Shown in pieces: positions 17,214 through 25,447 of a DNA stretch of 64,000 nt. The DNA is from Arthrobacter sp. H-02-3 (GTDB lineage Bacteria > Actinomycetota > Actinomycetes > Actinomycetales > Micrococcaceae). The DNA lies in contig NZ_PYUI01000004.1 in assembly GCF_003097355.1 (NCBI RefSeq), positions 219,474 through 283,473 on the forward strand. Direction: 5' to 3'. The position numbers and the translations under genes are program-made. The notes under the pieces were generated by a model. The model made no database searches and was not told the DNA's origin. It worked only from the letters and a program-made list of their open reading frames with translations. Numbering within the stretch: position 1 is the first letter of the stretch; every line of letters begins with the position of its first letter.

Positions 17214-17606
17214 ATGACCGCCGTACTTGAAACCGCAGTACACGACCTTGAGGGTCAGACCGCAGAGCAGGATGTTGTGTCCGTAGCCGGCTGGCACCGG
17301 GTATGCGCCGTGGCGGACCTGGAACCCGCGTGGGGCGAGGCCGCATTGATTTCCGGTCGCCAGGTCGCAATGTTCCGGACCGTGTCCGGTGAGGTTTTTG
17401 CCGTCGCCAACGAGGATCCGGCCACCGGGGCGAATGTCATGGCCCGCGGCATCACGGGCTCACGCGGGGACCGCCCGACGGTGGCTTCGCCGTTGCACAA
17501 AGAGGTCTACGACCTCGTTACGGGCGAGTGCCTCGGCAGCCCGGAACTGCGCATCGCAACCTTCGGTACCCGGATTGTGGGCGGGTACATTGAGGTTGAG
17601 CTCTAG
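17214..17606 (+). CDS. nirD: Nitrite reductase small subunit NirD
   Basis: 130-residue Rieske-fold small subunit that binds NirB. It shows the NirD pattern: WHRVCAVADLEP, QVAMFRTVSGEVFAVANEDP and SPLHKEVYDLVTGECLG. The CxH and CxxH cluster ligands of true Rieske proteins are absent, as normal for NirD. The start is ATG 17214 with GAGAGGGG at 17201-17208; an ATG 21 bp upstream has no ribosome site. It is transcribed away from nirB, with the GlnR box between them. It converges on the phosphohexomutase gene, 12 bp apart. Confidence 0.92.
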   Translation: MTAVLETAVHDLEGQTAEQDVVSVAGWHRVCAVADLEPAWGEAALISGRQVAMFRTVSGEVFAVANEDPATGANVMARGITGSRGDRPTVASPLHKEVYDLVTGECLGSPELRIATFGTRIVGGYIEVEL

Positions 17607-17618
17607 ACGCCCAGAGCT

Positions 17619-19358
17619 CTAGAGGCCCAGGGCCTCACGGACGTCCGCGAGGACGCTGTCCAGCGCGGCGCGGGCCTCGTTCCGTGCCGCCGGTAGTTCG
17701 GCGGCCGAGCCGACGCTGCGGATGACTTCGAGGTAGCACTTGAGCTTCGGTTCGGTGCCGCTGGGCCGGATGATGACGCGGCTGAGGTCCTTTGTCAGGT
17801 ACAGCAGGCCCTCGGTTGGCGGCAGTTGCTCGCTGCCCGCGGCCAGGTCCGTGACGGACTCGACGCCTGAGCCGCCGAACGATTCCGGCGGGCTGACGCG
17901 CAGCCGGTTCATCATGGCGTCCAGCAGGCCAAGGTCCGCCACCCGGATGCTCAGCTGGTCGCTCGCGTGGAGCCCGTGCACCAGATAGAGCTCGTCCAGG
18001 GTGTCGAAGATGGTCTTGCCCCCGGCCTTTGCCGCCGCCGCGAGTTCGGCGATCAGCACCGCGGCCGAAATTCCGTCCTTGTCGCGCACCAGCGACGGGG
18101 CAACGCAATAGCCCAGGGCTTCCTCGTAGCCGTAGACCAGGCCCGGGACGCGCGCAATCCACTTGAAGCCGGTCAGGGTTTCCTCATGGGCGTAGCCTGC
18201 CGCGGCCGCGATCCGCGCCAGCAGCCGGGAGGACACGATCGAGTTGGCGAATACGCCGGCCGGTGCCTTGCCGGCGGCGGCCTGCCGCGCCACGATGTGG
18301 GCCCCCAGCAGGGCGCCGACCTCATCGCCGCGCAGCATGCGCCACGCGCCGGTGGCCGGGTCCTTCGCCGCCACAGCCGCCCGGTCGGCGTCGGGGTCGT
18401 TGGCGATCACGATATCCGCGTCCACGCGCGCCGCCGTCTCCAGGGCCAGGTCAAGGGCTCCGGGCTCTTCCGGGTTGGGGAAGTTCACCGTGGGGAAATC
18501 CGGGTCCGGCTGCGCCTGTTCCGTGACGAGCGTGACGTCGGTGAAGCCGGCGGCGTTCAGCACAGCCACCGCCGTTTCCCCGCCCACGCCATGCATGGGG
18601 GTCAGGACGATCTTCAGCCCGCGGGCCGGGAAATGCTCCGGGGCCGCAAGGGCCGCGACGGCGGCCTCGTAGTCGGCGGCTATGGAGGACTCCAGCACGG
18701 TCCAGCCGTCCGCGGCCAGGGCGATGGTATCCATGGCCCCGACGGCGTCGATCTTCGCCGCAATCAGGGCATCGTAGGGCGCCACGATCTGAGCGCCGCG
18801 GCCGCTGTCCTCGACCGTGTGACGGCCCAGATACACCTTGTACCCGTTGTCTTGAGGCGGGTTGTGGCTGGCGGTGACCATGACGCCGCCGTCGCAGTCC
18901 AGCGCCCGCACCGCGTAGGCGAGCAGCGGGGTGGGCAGGGCGGCCGGCATGAGGAAGGTTTCGACTCCGGCAGCGGTGAGGATCGCGGCGGTTTCTTCGG
19001 CGAAAACATCGGAGTTGTAGCGGGCGTCGAAGCCGACGACGGCGCGCGGCCGGGTGCCGGGGGAGGCCTCCTCGACGGCGCTGGTGAGGAAATCGGTGAA
19101 GCCCGCCGCGGCGCGGCGCACCACCACCCGGTTCATCCGGTTCGGGCCGGGGCCGAGTGCCGCCCGGAGTCCGGCGGTGCCAAACTGCAGAGTGCCGCTG
19201 AAGCTGTCGGCCAGTTCCTGGCCGGCCACCGCGACGCCCTCGTCGGCGAGGCGGACCAGCTCGGTCAGGGCTGCGGCAGTGGCGGGGTCCGGGTCCTGGT
19301 CGGCCCAGTCGCGGGCGTCGCTCAGGAGTCGGGCGAGTTCGGCATCAGAAGACGTCAT
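17619..19358 (-). CDS. Phosphoglucomutase/phosphomannomutase family enzyme
   Basis: 579-residue alpha-D-phosphohexomutase that interconverts hexose 1- and 6-phosphates. The phosphoserine loop is TASHNPPQDNGYKVY, the metal loop NDPDADRAAV, the sugar-binding loop GYEEALGY and the phosphate-binding loop IIRPSGTEPKLKCYLE. The length and GTAGLRAALGPGPNRMN fit the PgmB/ManB group typical of actinobacteria. The start is set at ATG 19358 because a TAGTTT box (19366-19371) lies 7 bp upstream, as for a leaderless mRNA. A longer frame starting at 19403 would include this promoter. Confidence 0.92.
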   Translation of the reverse strand: MTSSDAELARLLSDARDWADQDPDPATAAALTELVRLADEGVAVAGQELADSFSGTLQFGTAGLRAALGPGPNRMNRVVVRRAAAGFTDFLTSAVEEASPGTRPRAVVGFDARYNSDVFAEETAAILTAAGVETFLMPAALPTPLLAYAVRALDCDGGVMVTASHNPPQDNGYKVYLGRHTVEDSGRGAQIVAPYDALIAAKIDAVGAMDTIALAADGWTVLESSIAADYEAAVAALAAPEHFPARGLKIVLTPMHGVGGETAVAVLNAAGFTDVTLVTEQAQPDPDFPTVNFPNPEEPGALDLALETAARVDADIVIANDPDADRAAVAAKDPATGAWRMLRGDEVGALLGAHIVARQAAAGKAPAGVFANSIVSSRLLARIAAAAGYAHEETLTGFKWIARVPGLVYGYEEALGYCVAPSLVRDKDGISAAVLIAELAAAAKAGGKTIFDTLDELYLVHGLHASDQLSIRVADLGLLDAMMNRLRVSPPESFGGSGVESVTDLAAGSEQLPPTEGLLYLTKDLSRVIIRPSGTEPKLKCYLEVIRSVGSAAELPAARNEARAALDSVLADVREALGL

Positions 19359-19495
19359 AGGAACCAAACTATCGCCAATCGTGTGCGTTTCCTCCCCTGA
19401 CAATCGGGAGTTGGGGTTTCAGTTGCATCACGCCCGGCGCGGAGAGCAGGCAGGACGGCCGGGTCCGGCCGGCCCGGGCGCACTGGCAACGGCCC

Positions 19496-19531
19496 TTGAC
19501 ACCCAAATTTCCGGACACGTAGCGTCTGGAA
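19496..19531 (+). promoter_or_regulatory. Promoter and autoregulatory operator of the Rrf2 gene
   Basis: A consensus -35 TTGACA (19496-19501) and a -10 TAGCGT (19520-19525) are 18 bp apart. The ATG is at 19533, 7 bp after the -10, so the mRNA should be leaderless. The near-palindrome TTCCGGAC-N7-GTCTGGAA (19509-19516 and 19524-19531, one mismatch) covers the spacer and -10. A bound dimer would block polymerase, which suggests autorepression. Confidence 0.65.
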
Positions 19532-19532
19532 T

Positions 19533-20012
19533 ATGAAGATGGGCCGTGGAGTGGAGTGGGCGGTGCACAGTTGCGTCAACATGGCATGGACACCGCCGGG
19601 CGAGCCCGTGAACAGTGCACGCCTCGCCGAGTTCTATAAGCTCCCCGCCGCCTACCTGAACAAGCAGTTCCAGTCGCTGGTCCGGGCCGGGGTGCTGGAC
19701 TCGGTCTCGGGACCCCGCGGCGGATTCCTGTTGGCGCGCCGGCCGGAAAACATCACTGTACTGGACATCGTCCTGGCCCTGGAAGGCGCGGACCCAGCCT
19801 TCCGGTGTGAAGCGATCCTGGGGAACGTCCCGGAGCCGGCCCTGCAGGAGAACTTCGCGCGGACGTGCCTCATTTCCCAGACCATGCGCCAGGCCGAGCT
19901 CGCCTGGCGGCAGGCGCTGGCGCGCCAGAGTATCGCCGGGATAGCGGACTCGATGGAGCGCCGGTTCCCGGCGGACAAGGTGAAGGTCCTGGACTACCTG
20001 GCGGCGGAGTAG
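19533..20012 (+). CDS. Rrf2-family transcriptional regulator
   Basis: 159 residues with the Rrf2 winged helix at the N-terminus: MKMGRGVEWAVHSC, then helices through SARLAEFYKLPAAYLNKQFQSLVRAGVL and the wing VSGPRGGFLLAR. Three cysteines occur in all (VHSC, FRCEA, ARTCLIS); the tight three-cysteine cluster motif of IscR or NsrR is not present, so Fe-S sensing is doubtful. It sits alone between convergent pgm-like and purine nucleoside phosphorylase genes, and the palindrome over its own promoter suggests self-control. Its other targets and its signal are unknown. Confidence 0.88.
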   Translation: MKMGRGVEWAVHSCVNMAWTPPGEPVNSARLAEFYKLPAAYLNKQFQSLVRAGVLDSVSGPRGGFLLARRPENITVLDIVLALEGADPAFRCEAILGNVPEPALQENFARTCLISQTMRQAELAWRQALARQSIAGIADSMERRFPADKVKVLDYLAAE

Positions 20013-20041
20013 CCTCGGCTGACAGTCCAGGACCGTGGAGA

Positions 20042-20071
20042 GGCACGGTCCGTCACCGGAACCGTGCCGCG
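20042..20071. terminator. Imperfect hairpin between convergent genes
   Basis: GGCACGGTCCG and CGGAACCGTGCC pair with one bulge around a 4-nt loop. The element lies between the Rrf2 stop and the purine nucleoside phosphorylase stop and could end transcription both ways. No U-run is present. Confidence 0.5.
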
Positions 20072-20081
20072 AACACACGGA

Positions 20082-20900
20082 TCAGAGTTTGGCGATGATC
20101 TCCGCCAGGAGCTTGGAAATGCGCGGTCCGGCGGCCTGGCCGGCCTCAAGGACTTCCTCGTGGCTCAGGGGCACGGGGCTGATCCCGGCGGCGAGGTTGG
20201 TCACGAGTGAGATCCCGAAGACCTCCATGCCCGCGTGACGGCCGGCAATGGCTTCGAGCGCGGTGGACATGCCGACCAGGGACGCGCCGATCCGCTTGGC
20301 GTACTGCACCTCGGCAGGGGTTTCGTAGTGCGGTCCCGTGAACTGCGCATACACGCCCTCGTCCAGCGAGGGGTCAACCTCGCGCGCCAGGCTGCGGATC
20401 CGGGAGGAGTACAGGTCCGTCAGGTCCACGAACGTGGCGCCTTCCAGCGGTGAGGTGGCCGTGAGGTTGATGTGGTCGCTGATCAGCACGGGCGTGCCGG
20501 GAGCCCAGTCCTCGTTCAGGCCGCCGCAGCCGTTGGTGAGCACGAGGGTCTTGCAGCCGGTGGCCGCGGCGGTGCGCACGCCGTGAACCACCGAGCGGAC
20601 GCCCTTGCCCTCGTAGTAGTGTGTTCGAGCGCCCAGGACGAGGGCCCGCTTGCCCTCCTTGGTCAGCACCGAGCGGATGGTGCCCACGTGCCCCTCCACC
20701 GACGGTGCGGTGAAACCGGGGATTTCGCTGGCGGACAGGGTGGCGGTGGTCTCGCCGATCAGTTCGGCGGCGTCGCCCCAGCCCGATCCGAGGACCAGCG
20801 CGACGTCGTGGGAATCGACACCCGTCTCTTCGGCGATGTAGGCGGCGGCGTCTCGCGCGGCGTCGAAGGGGTCCGCGTTCAGGAATTCTGTATAGCTCAC
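20082..20900 (-). CDS. Purine nucleoside phosphorylase (trimeric type)
   Basis: 272-residue enzyme that phosphorolyses purine nucleosides to base and (deoxy)ribose-1-phosphate. Motifs: LVLGSGWGDAAE with the phosphate loop, GEGH-like VEGHVGTI, RTHYYEGKG, LTNGCGGLNEDW, SDHINLTATSPL, GPHYETPAEVQ and LVTNLAAGI with the purine-contacting Asn. The size fits the 26-30 kDa trimeric class. A TAGCTT box (20907-20912) lies 6 bp before the GTG start, so the mRNA is probably leaderless. It is divergent from the LpdA-like gene. Confidence 0.93.
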   Translation of the reverse strand: MSYTEFLNADPFDAARDAAAYIAEETGVDSHDVALVLGSGWGDAAELIGETTATLSASEIPGFTAPSVEGHVGTIRSVLTKEGKRALVLGARTHYYEGKGVRSVVHGVRTAAATGCKTLVLTNGCGGLNEDWAPGTPVLISDHINLTATSPLEGATFVDLTDLYSSRIRSLAREVDPSLDEGVYAQFTGPHYETPAEVQYAKRIGASLVGMSTALEAIAGRHAGMEVFGISLVTNLAAGISPVPLSHEEVLEAGQAAGPRISKLLAEIIAKL

Positions 20901-21030
20901 TGGTACAAGCTATCGCGTGCCGGGCCCGCTGCCCAGCACCCGCGCCGCCCGGGCGCCATAGCGGGCGGCCGCACCCGCGGCGCCCCGGATTCTTGGTGGC
21001 TCCGGTTCGGATGGTGGACAATGGTTGATT

Positions 21031-22446
21031 GTGACTACGCATCCTGACTTCAGCTCACCCCGTATTGCAATTCTCGGCGGAGGGCCTGGCGGCTACGAAG
21101 CCGCCATGGTCGCCGCCTCGCTGGGGGCGCAGGTCACCATCATCGAGCGTGCGGGACTCGGCGGATCCGCGGTGCTGACCGACGTCGTTCCTTCCAAGAC
21201 CCTCATTGCGACGGCGGACCTGATGACCCGCGTCGGCGAGGCCGGCGAGCTCGGCGTTAAATTCGACCTCGACGGCGGCGACTGCAGCCCGACGATGCGC
21301 GCTGACCTCAAGCACATCAACGACCGCCTGCTGCGGCTGGCCCGGAAGCAGTCGGAGGACATCCAGTCCGGGCTGGAACACCAGAACGTCCGCATCCTGA
21401 TCGGTTCCGGCCGGCTGCTGGACAACCACACCATCGAGGTCCTGACCGCCGACAGCACCGAAACGGTGGAAGCCGACACCATCCTGCTCGCTGTCGGAGC
21501 CCACCCCCGCGAGCTGCCCACCGCCCGTCCGGACGGTGAGCGCATCCTGAACTGGGCCCAGATCTACAACATGGACGAACTCCCCGAAGAACTCATCGTG
21601 GTCGGTTCAGGTGTGACGGGCGCGGAGTTTGCCTCCGCCTACAACGGGCTGGGCTCCAAGGTCACCCTGATTTCCAGCCGCGACCGGGTGCTCCCGGGCT
21701 CGGACACGGACGCCGCCGAGGTCCTCGAGGGCGTCTTTGAACGCCGCGGGCTGAAGGTTCTTTCCCGTGCCCGCGCCGAGACCGTCGAACGCACGGACGA
21801 CGGCGTCGTGGTCACCCTCGGCGACGGTTCGAAGGTGACCGGCAGCCATTGCCTCGTCTGCGTCGGCTCCATCCCGAACACGGCCGGCATCGGCCTGGAG
21901 GAAGCCGGCGTCGCGCTCACCGAGAGCGGCCACATCAAGGTCGACGGCGTCTCGCGCACCACGGCGCCGAACATCTACGCCGCCGGTGACTGCACCGGCG
22001 TCCTCGCGCTGGCGTCCGTGGCCGCCATGCAGGGACGCATCGCGATCGCGCACTTCCTGGGCGACAGCGTCATGCCGCTCAAGCTGCACCAGGTGGCGTC
22101 CAACATTTTCACCTCGCCCGAGATCGCGAACGTGGGCGTCTCCGAGGCTGAGATCGACTCCGGCAAGTACCAGGCCGACGTCATCAAGCTGTCCCTGCGC
22201 AGCAACGCCCGCGCCAAGATGCGCAACCACCGCGACGGCTTCGTCAAGATCTTCGCCCGCAAGGGCTCCGGCACAGTGATCGGTGGGGTCGTCGTAGGCC
22301 CGAACGCCTCGGAGCTCATCTTCGCGATCTCCCTTGCGGTCACCCAAAAACTGCACGTCGACGACGTCGCCAGCACCTTCACCGTGTACCCGTCGCTGAG
22401 CGGCTCCATCTCCGAAGCGGCGCGCCGGCTCCACGTTCACATGTAG
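21031..22446 (+). CDS. LpdA-like flavoprotein NAD(P)H-quinone dehydrogenase
   Basis: 471-residue flavoprotein disulfide reductase relative: FAD motif IAILGGGPGGYEAAMVA, NAD motif IVVGSGVTGAEFASA, second FAD motif NIYAAGDCTG, and a C-terminal dimerisation domain ending ARRLHVHM. The active-site disulfide CxxxxC is absent: the equivalent segment reads GLGGSAVLTDVVPSK. Mycobacterial LpdA (Rv3303c) shares this loss and reduces quinones, not lipoamide. The GTG at 21031 is chosen because GACAAT (21017-21022) lies 8 bp upstream; a TTG two codons earlier is possible. The nucleoside phosphorylase gene is divergent. Confidence 0.88.
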   Translation: MTTHPDFSSPRIAILGGGPGGYEAAMVAASLGAQVTIIERAGLGGSAVLTDVVPSKTLIATADLMTRVGEAGELGVKFDLDGGDCSPTMRADLKHINDRLLRLARKQSEDIQSGLEHQNVRILIGSGRLLDNHTIEVLTADSTETVEADTILLAVGAHPRELPTARPDGERILNWAQIYNMDELPEELIVVGSGVTGAEFASAYNGLGSKVTLISSRDRVLPGSDTDAAEVLEGVFERRGLKVLSRARAETVERTDDGVVVTLGDGSKVTGSHCLVCVGSIPNTAGIGLEEAGVALTESGHIKVDGVSRTTAPNIYAAGDCTGVLALASVAAMQGRIAIAHFLGDSVMPLKLHQVASNIFTSPEIANVGVSEAEIDSGKYQADVIKLSLRSNARAKMRNHRDGFVKIFARKGSGTVIGGVVVGPNASELIFAISLAVTQKLHVDDVASTFTVYPSLSGSISEAARRLHVHM

Positions 22447-22465
22447 CAAAACGGAGGCCGTAGCC

Positions 22466-23191
22466 ATGCAAAGTCCTCGCACCGCTGTTGAGTCCGCGGA
22501 ACAGAACCCCGGGCTGCCGTCCGGCCCTCAAGAACGGTTTGCCGGCTACGGCGTGATGGGCGTTCCTTTCAGCTCCGGCTACATCCTGGCCCTGCGGCAT
22601 TTTCCTGCCTCCTCCGTCGGCCCGGGCTACAACTCGGTCTGGATCCGCGATCCTGCCGGCGTCTGGACGATGCACAGCACCACCAATCCCGGGTCCTCAT
22701 GCCCCCGCTACTTCGGCAGCGCCCTCGGATCGGCGTCGACGGGCGGGATCTCCATCCGGTGGCGTGACGACTACTCTTTCCGCGTGGAAGTCGGAGACGA
22801 GGTGGACCTGGGCTGGGACGTGACGCTGGCTGCAACGCCCATCACGCGGCTCATGTCGGCGGTGGCCGGGTCGGTCCCGGAGCAACTGTGGCGCAACCGG
22901 ACGTTCCTGCGCGCCATGGGGGCTGTTGCCGGCCCGGTGCTCGGGGCCGGGCACATCGGGCTGACGGGCAAGGTGCCCAACGGCCAGGCCTTTGGGGCGC
23001 GCCCGCGGCAGATGTGGTTTGTCCGCGAGAGCGAAGCGCACCTGCAGGGGCATAATCTGGGGCAGGCTTCAGCACTGCCCGTCCAGGACAGGCTCGGGGA
23101 CTTCTGGATCCCGCAGCGAGGCATCTTCATGATCGGCTCGTCAGTGTTCGAGCCGTTCGACCCCGCCACGCACCTCGCCGCGGGGCACTGA
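22466..23191 (+). CDS. Unrecognised soluble protein, about 241 residues
   Basis: I do not recognise this family. There is no signal peptide and no clear membrane helix. The sequence is rich in Trp, Tyr and Gly and looks mostly beta: YILALRHFPAS, YNSVWIRDPAGVWTMHST, GGISIRWRDDYSFRVEVGDEVDLGWDVTL. A central helical part (TRLMSAVAGSVPEQLW) and FWIPQRGIFMIGSSVFEPF follow. The pattern loosely recalls lipocalin or hydroxyneurosporene-synthase-like barrels, but this is a guess. It starts 19 bp after the LpdA-like gene with GGAGG upstream, so the two are probably co-transcribed and may share a role in quinone or lipid redox. Confidence 0.75.
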   Translation: MQSPRTAVESAEQNPGLPSGPQERFAGYGVMGVPFSSGYILALRHFPASSVGPGYNSVWIRDPAGVWTMHSTTNPGSSCPRYFGSALGSASTGGISIRWRDDYSFRVEVGDEVDLGWDVTLAATPITRLMSAVAGSVPEQLWRNRTFLRAMGAVAGPVLGAGHIGLTGKVPNGQAFGARPRQMWFVRESEAHLQGHNLGQASALPVQDRLGDFWIPQRGIFMIGSSVFEPFDPATHLAAGH

Positions 23192-23202
23192 ACCTTTCTC
23201 CT

Positions 23203-24660
23203 CTAGAACGGGTACGGTGCGATATCCGGCCGAACGGTCAGCCACTGGATTTCCGTGAAGGATTCCATGTTGGCGTGATGCCCGCCGATCCGCGAGCCGT
23301 TGCCGGAGTTCTTGACCCCGCCGAAGGGCGAGTTGGCCTCGTCGGATACGGTCTGTTCGTTGATGTGGACCTTGCCGGAGTCGAGCCGGTCGGCGATCGT
23401 CATGGCCATGCCGACGTCGCCGAGAATCCCGATGGAGAGCCCGTACTCGTTGTCGTTGGCCAGGGCCACGGCCTCGTCCACGGTGGAGAACTTCATCACC
23501 GGCGCCACGGGGCCGAAGATTTCGTCCTTCCACGCCGGGCTGGCGAGATCGAGGTCCGCGAGCACGGTGGGCCGGTAGAAGCGGCCGTCGTGGCTGCCGC
23601 CGGCGGCCAGCCGCGCGCCGCCCTGCACCGCATCCTGGACGATCGTGTCCACGCGGTGCAGCTGCTTCTCATCGATCACCGGGCCCAGCGCCACCGTTCC
23701 GCTCTTGGGATCGCCCACCGGCAAATGACTGGCCTTCTCGGCAAGGGCGCTGACGTAGTCCTCGTAGATGTCCTCGTGCACAATGTGCCGGCCGGACGCC
23801 ATGCAGATCTGTCCCTGGTGCATGAAGGAGCCAAATGCGGCGGCCGAGACCGCCTTGGGAAGGTCGACGCCGGGCAGAACGATCATCGCGTTGTTCCCGC
23901 CGAGTTCCAGATGGGCGCGCTTGAGCAGCCGGCCGGCGGCTTCGCCCACCTTGCGTCCTGCCGCCGTCGACCCCGTGAAGGCGATGACGCGGACCTCGGG
24001 CGCCTCGACGACGGCTGCGCCGATCTCGGCGCCGCCCGGCAGCAGCGACAGCAGGCCGGGCGGAAGGCCGGCTTCCTCGAACACCCGGACCAGGGTGACG
24101 CCGCCGCAGACCGCCGTGCGCGGGTCAGGCTTGAGCAGCACGGCGTTGCCGAGGGCCAGGGCCGGGGCGACGGCGCGGATTGAGAGGATGAGCGGGAAGT
24201 TGAACGGCGCGATCACCGAGACGACACCGACGGGGCGTCGTCGGGCGAAGGACCAGCGGTTCTCGTTCGAGGTCAGCACGTCGCCGGCCGGGAGCGAGGG
24301 CAGCGCCGAGGCGTCGTAGCATTCGTTGGCCGCGATGTGGGTTTCCAGCCCGGCCTTGGGCGGGATGCCGCCCGATTCGCGGACGATCCAGTCCCCGATT
24401 TCCGCGGCGTGTTCTTCCCAGAGCTGTCCCGCGCGGCGCAGCACAGCGGCGCGGTCCTCCGGGTTGCGGGCGGCCCAGTCCTTCTGCGCTGTCGCGGCGA
24501 CGGCAGCGGCTTCGCGGACATCCTCCACGGAGGCCACGCCATAGTGGCCCAGCGTCTCGCCGGTTGCGGGTTCGACGGCGTCGCCGATTCCGCCCCGTCC
24601 GGGCCGCCAGCCGTTGAGGTGGATCTTGCCCTCCCAGAGGGCGGAGTCGAGCAGGGACAT
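23203..24660 (-). CDS. NAD(P)-dependent aldehyde dehydrogenase (benzaldehyde-dehydrogenase-like)
   Basis: 485-residue ALDH that oxidises an aldehyde to its acid. The catalytic Cys is in GQICMASGR (about Cys283), the general base Glu in HLELGGNNA (about Glu250), with FTGSTAAGRKVGEAA for the cofactor and KDEIFGPVAPVM near the C-terminus. The N-terminus MSLLDSALWEGKIHLNGW is typical of actinobacterial enzymes labelled benzaldehyde dehydrogenase; the true substrate is unknown. ATG 24660 is favoured by AAAGGACAGG just upstream; the frame is open further upstream but has no ribosome site there. Confidence 0.92.
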   Translation of the reverse strand: MSLLDSALWEGKIHLNGWRPGRGGIGDAVEPATGETLGHYGVASVEDVREAAAVAATAQKDWAARNPEDRAAVLRRAGQLWEEHAAEIGDWIVRESGGIPPKAGLETHIAANECYDASALPSLPAGDVLTSNENRWSFARRRPVGVVSVIAPFNFPLILSIRAVAPALALGNAVLLKPDPRTAVCGGVTLVRVFEEAGLPPGLLSLLPGGAEIGAAVVEAPEVRVIAFTGSTAAGRKVGEAAGRLLKRAHLELGGNNAMIVLPGVDLPKAVSAAAFGSFMHQGQICMASGRHIVHEDIYEDYVSALAEKASHLPVGDPKSGTVALGPVIDEKQLHRVDTIVQDAVQGGARLAAGGSHDGRFYRPTVLADLDLASPAWKDEIFGPVAPVMKFSTVDEAVALANDNEYGLSIGILGDVGMAMTIADRLDSGKVHINEQTVSDEANSPFGGVKNSGNGSRIGGHHANMESFTEIQWLTVRPDIAPYPF

Positions 24661-24880
24661 GTCCTGTCCTTTCGTCGTGGGGTCATGCTTCTGGACCGGC
24701 CGGTCGAATCCGAACCGGACCGTGCCTTCGTCCATCTCATGTCGGCGGGCCGCTGCCGTCAAGGGTTCGGGCGTCAAGAGTGCTGGAGTTGGGAGTCCCG
24801 TCGCCAAGAGTGCGTGTGCGCCCGGCCCCGGGGGACCTTCGGCCGTATCGCGACGCGGCCCGGCGCGGACACCATGGAAC

Positions 24881-25426
24881 ATGGCCAAGATCTATATCCC
24901 GTACGGGACCGTTGAAGGACAGACAGCACAGATCGCCGACTACATGGCCGAACTGATCCGGGCGCACGGGCACCAGGCAGAGACGGCGGACCTCAAACAT
25001 TCCGGCGACACCCTTCCGGGCGGCTACGACGGCGTGATCGTGGCGGCCTCGGTTCACATGGGCAAGCACGAGGGGCACGTCAAGGACTTCGTCAAGAAGA
25101 ACCGCGCCGAGCTCGAACGGTTGCCCTCCGCCCTGGTTTCGGTGAGCCTGGCCGCCCACGGGGACGAGGAGAACGCGGAGAGCTACGTGGCGAAGTTCGA
25201 GGAGGACACGGGCTGGCGGCCCTCGCACGTCGGATTGTTCGCCGGCGCGCTGCTCTACAGCCACTACGGGTTCATCAAGAAGCACATGATGAAGAAGATC
25301 GCCAGCGACAAAGGCTCCCCGGACACGGACACCACCCGTGACTACGTCTACACGGAATGGGACGGCGTCCAGCGCTTCACCGAGGACTACCTGGCATGGC
25401 TGGCCAAGCTGGGCAGTCAGAAGTAG
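24881..25426 (+). CDS. Flavodoxin-like protein (HemG/protoporphyrinogen-oxidase-like)
   Basis: 181-residue flavodoxin-fold protein. The FMN phosphate loop is YGTVEGQTAQIADYM at residues 8-22, and YDGVIVAASVHMGKHEGHVKDFV matches menaquinone-dependent protoporphyrinogen oxidase HemG and related flavodoxins. The insertion helix YGFIKKHMMKKIA also fits HemG. Many actinobacterial homologs are merely general flavodoxins, so a heme role is not certain. It is divergent from the aldehyde dehydrogenase across 220 bp and not part of any heme operon here. Confidence 0.85.
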   Translation: MAKIYIPYGTVEGQTAQIADYMAELIRAHGHQAETADLKHSGDTLPGGYDGVIVAASVHMGKHEGHVKDFVKKNRAELERLPSALVSVSLAAHGDEENAESYVAKFEEDTGWRPSHVGLFAGALLYSHYGFIKKHMMKKIASDKGSPDTDTTRDYVYTEWDGVQRFTEDYLAWLAKLGSQK

Positions 25427-25447
25427 GACTTTGTTAAGGCGTAGGGC

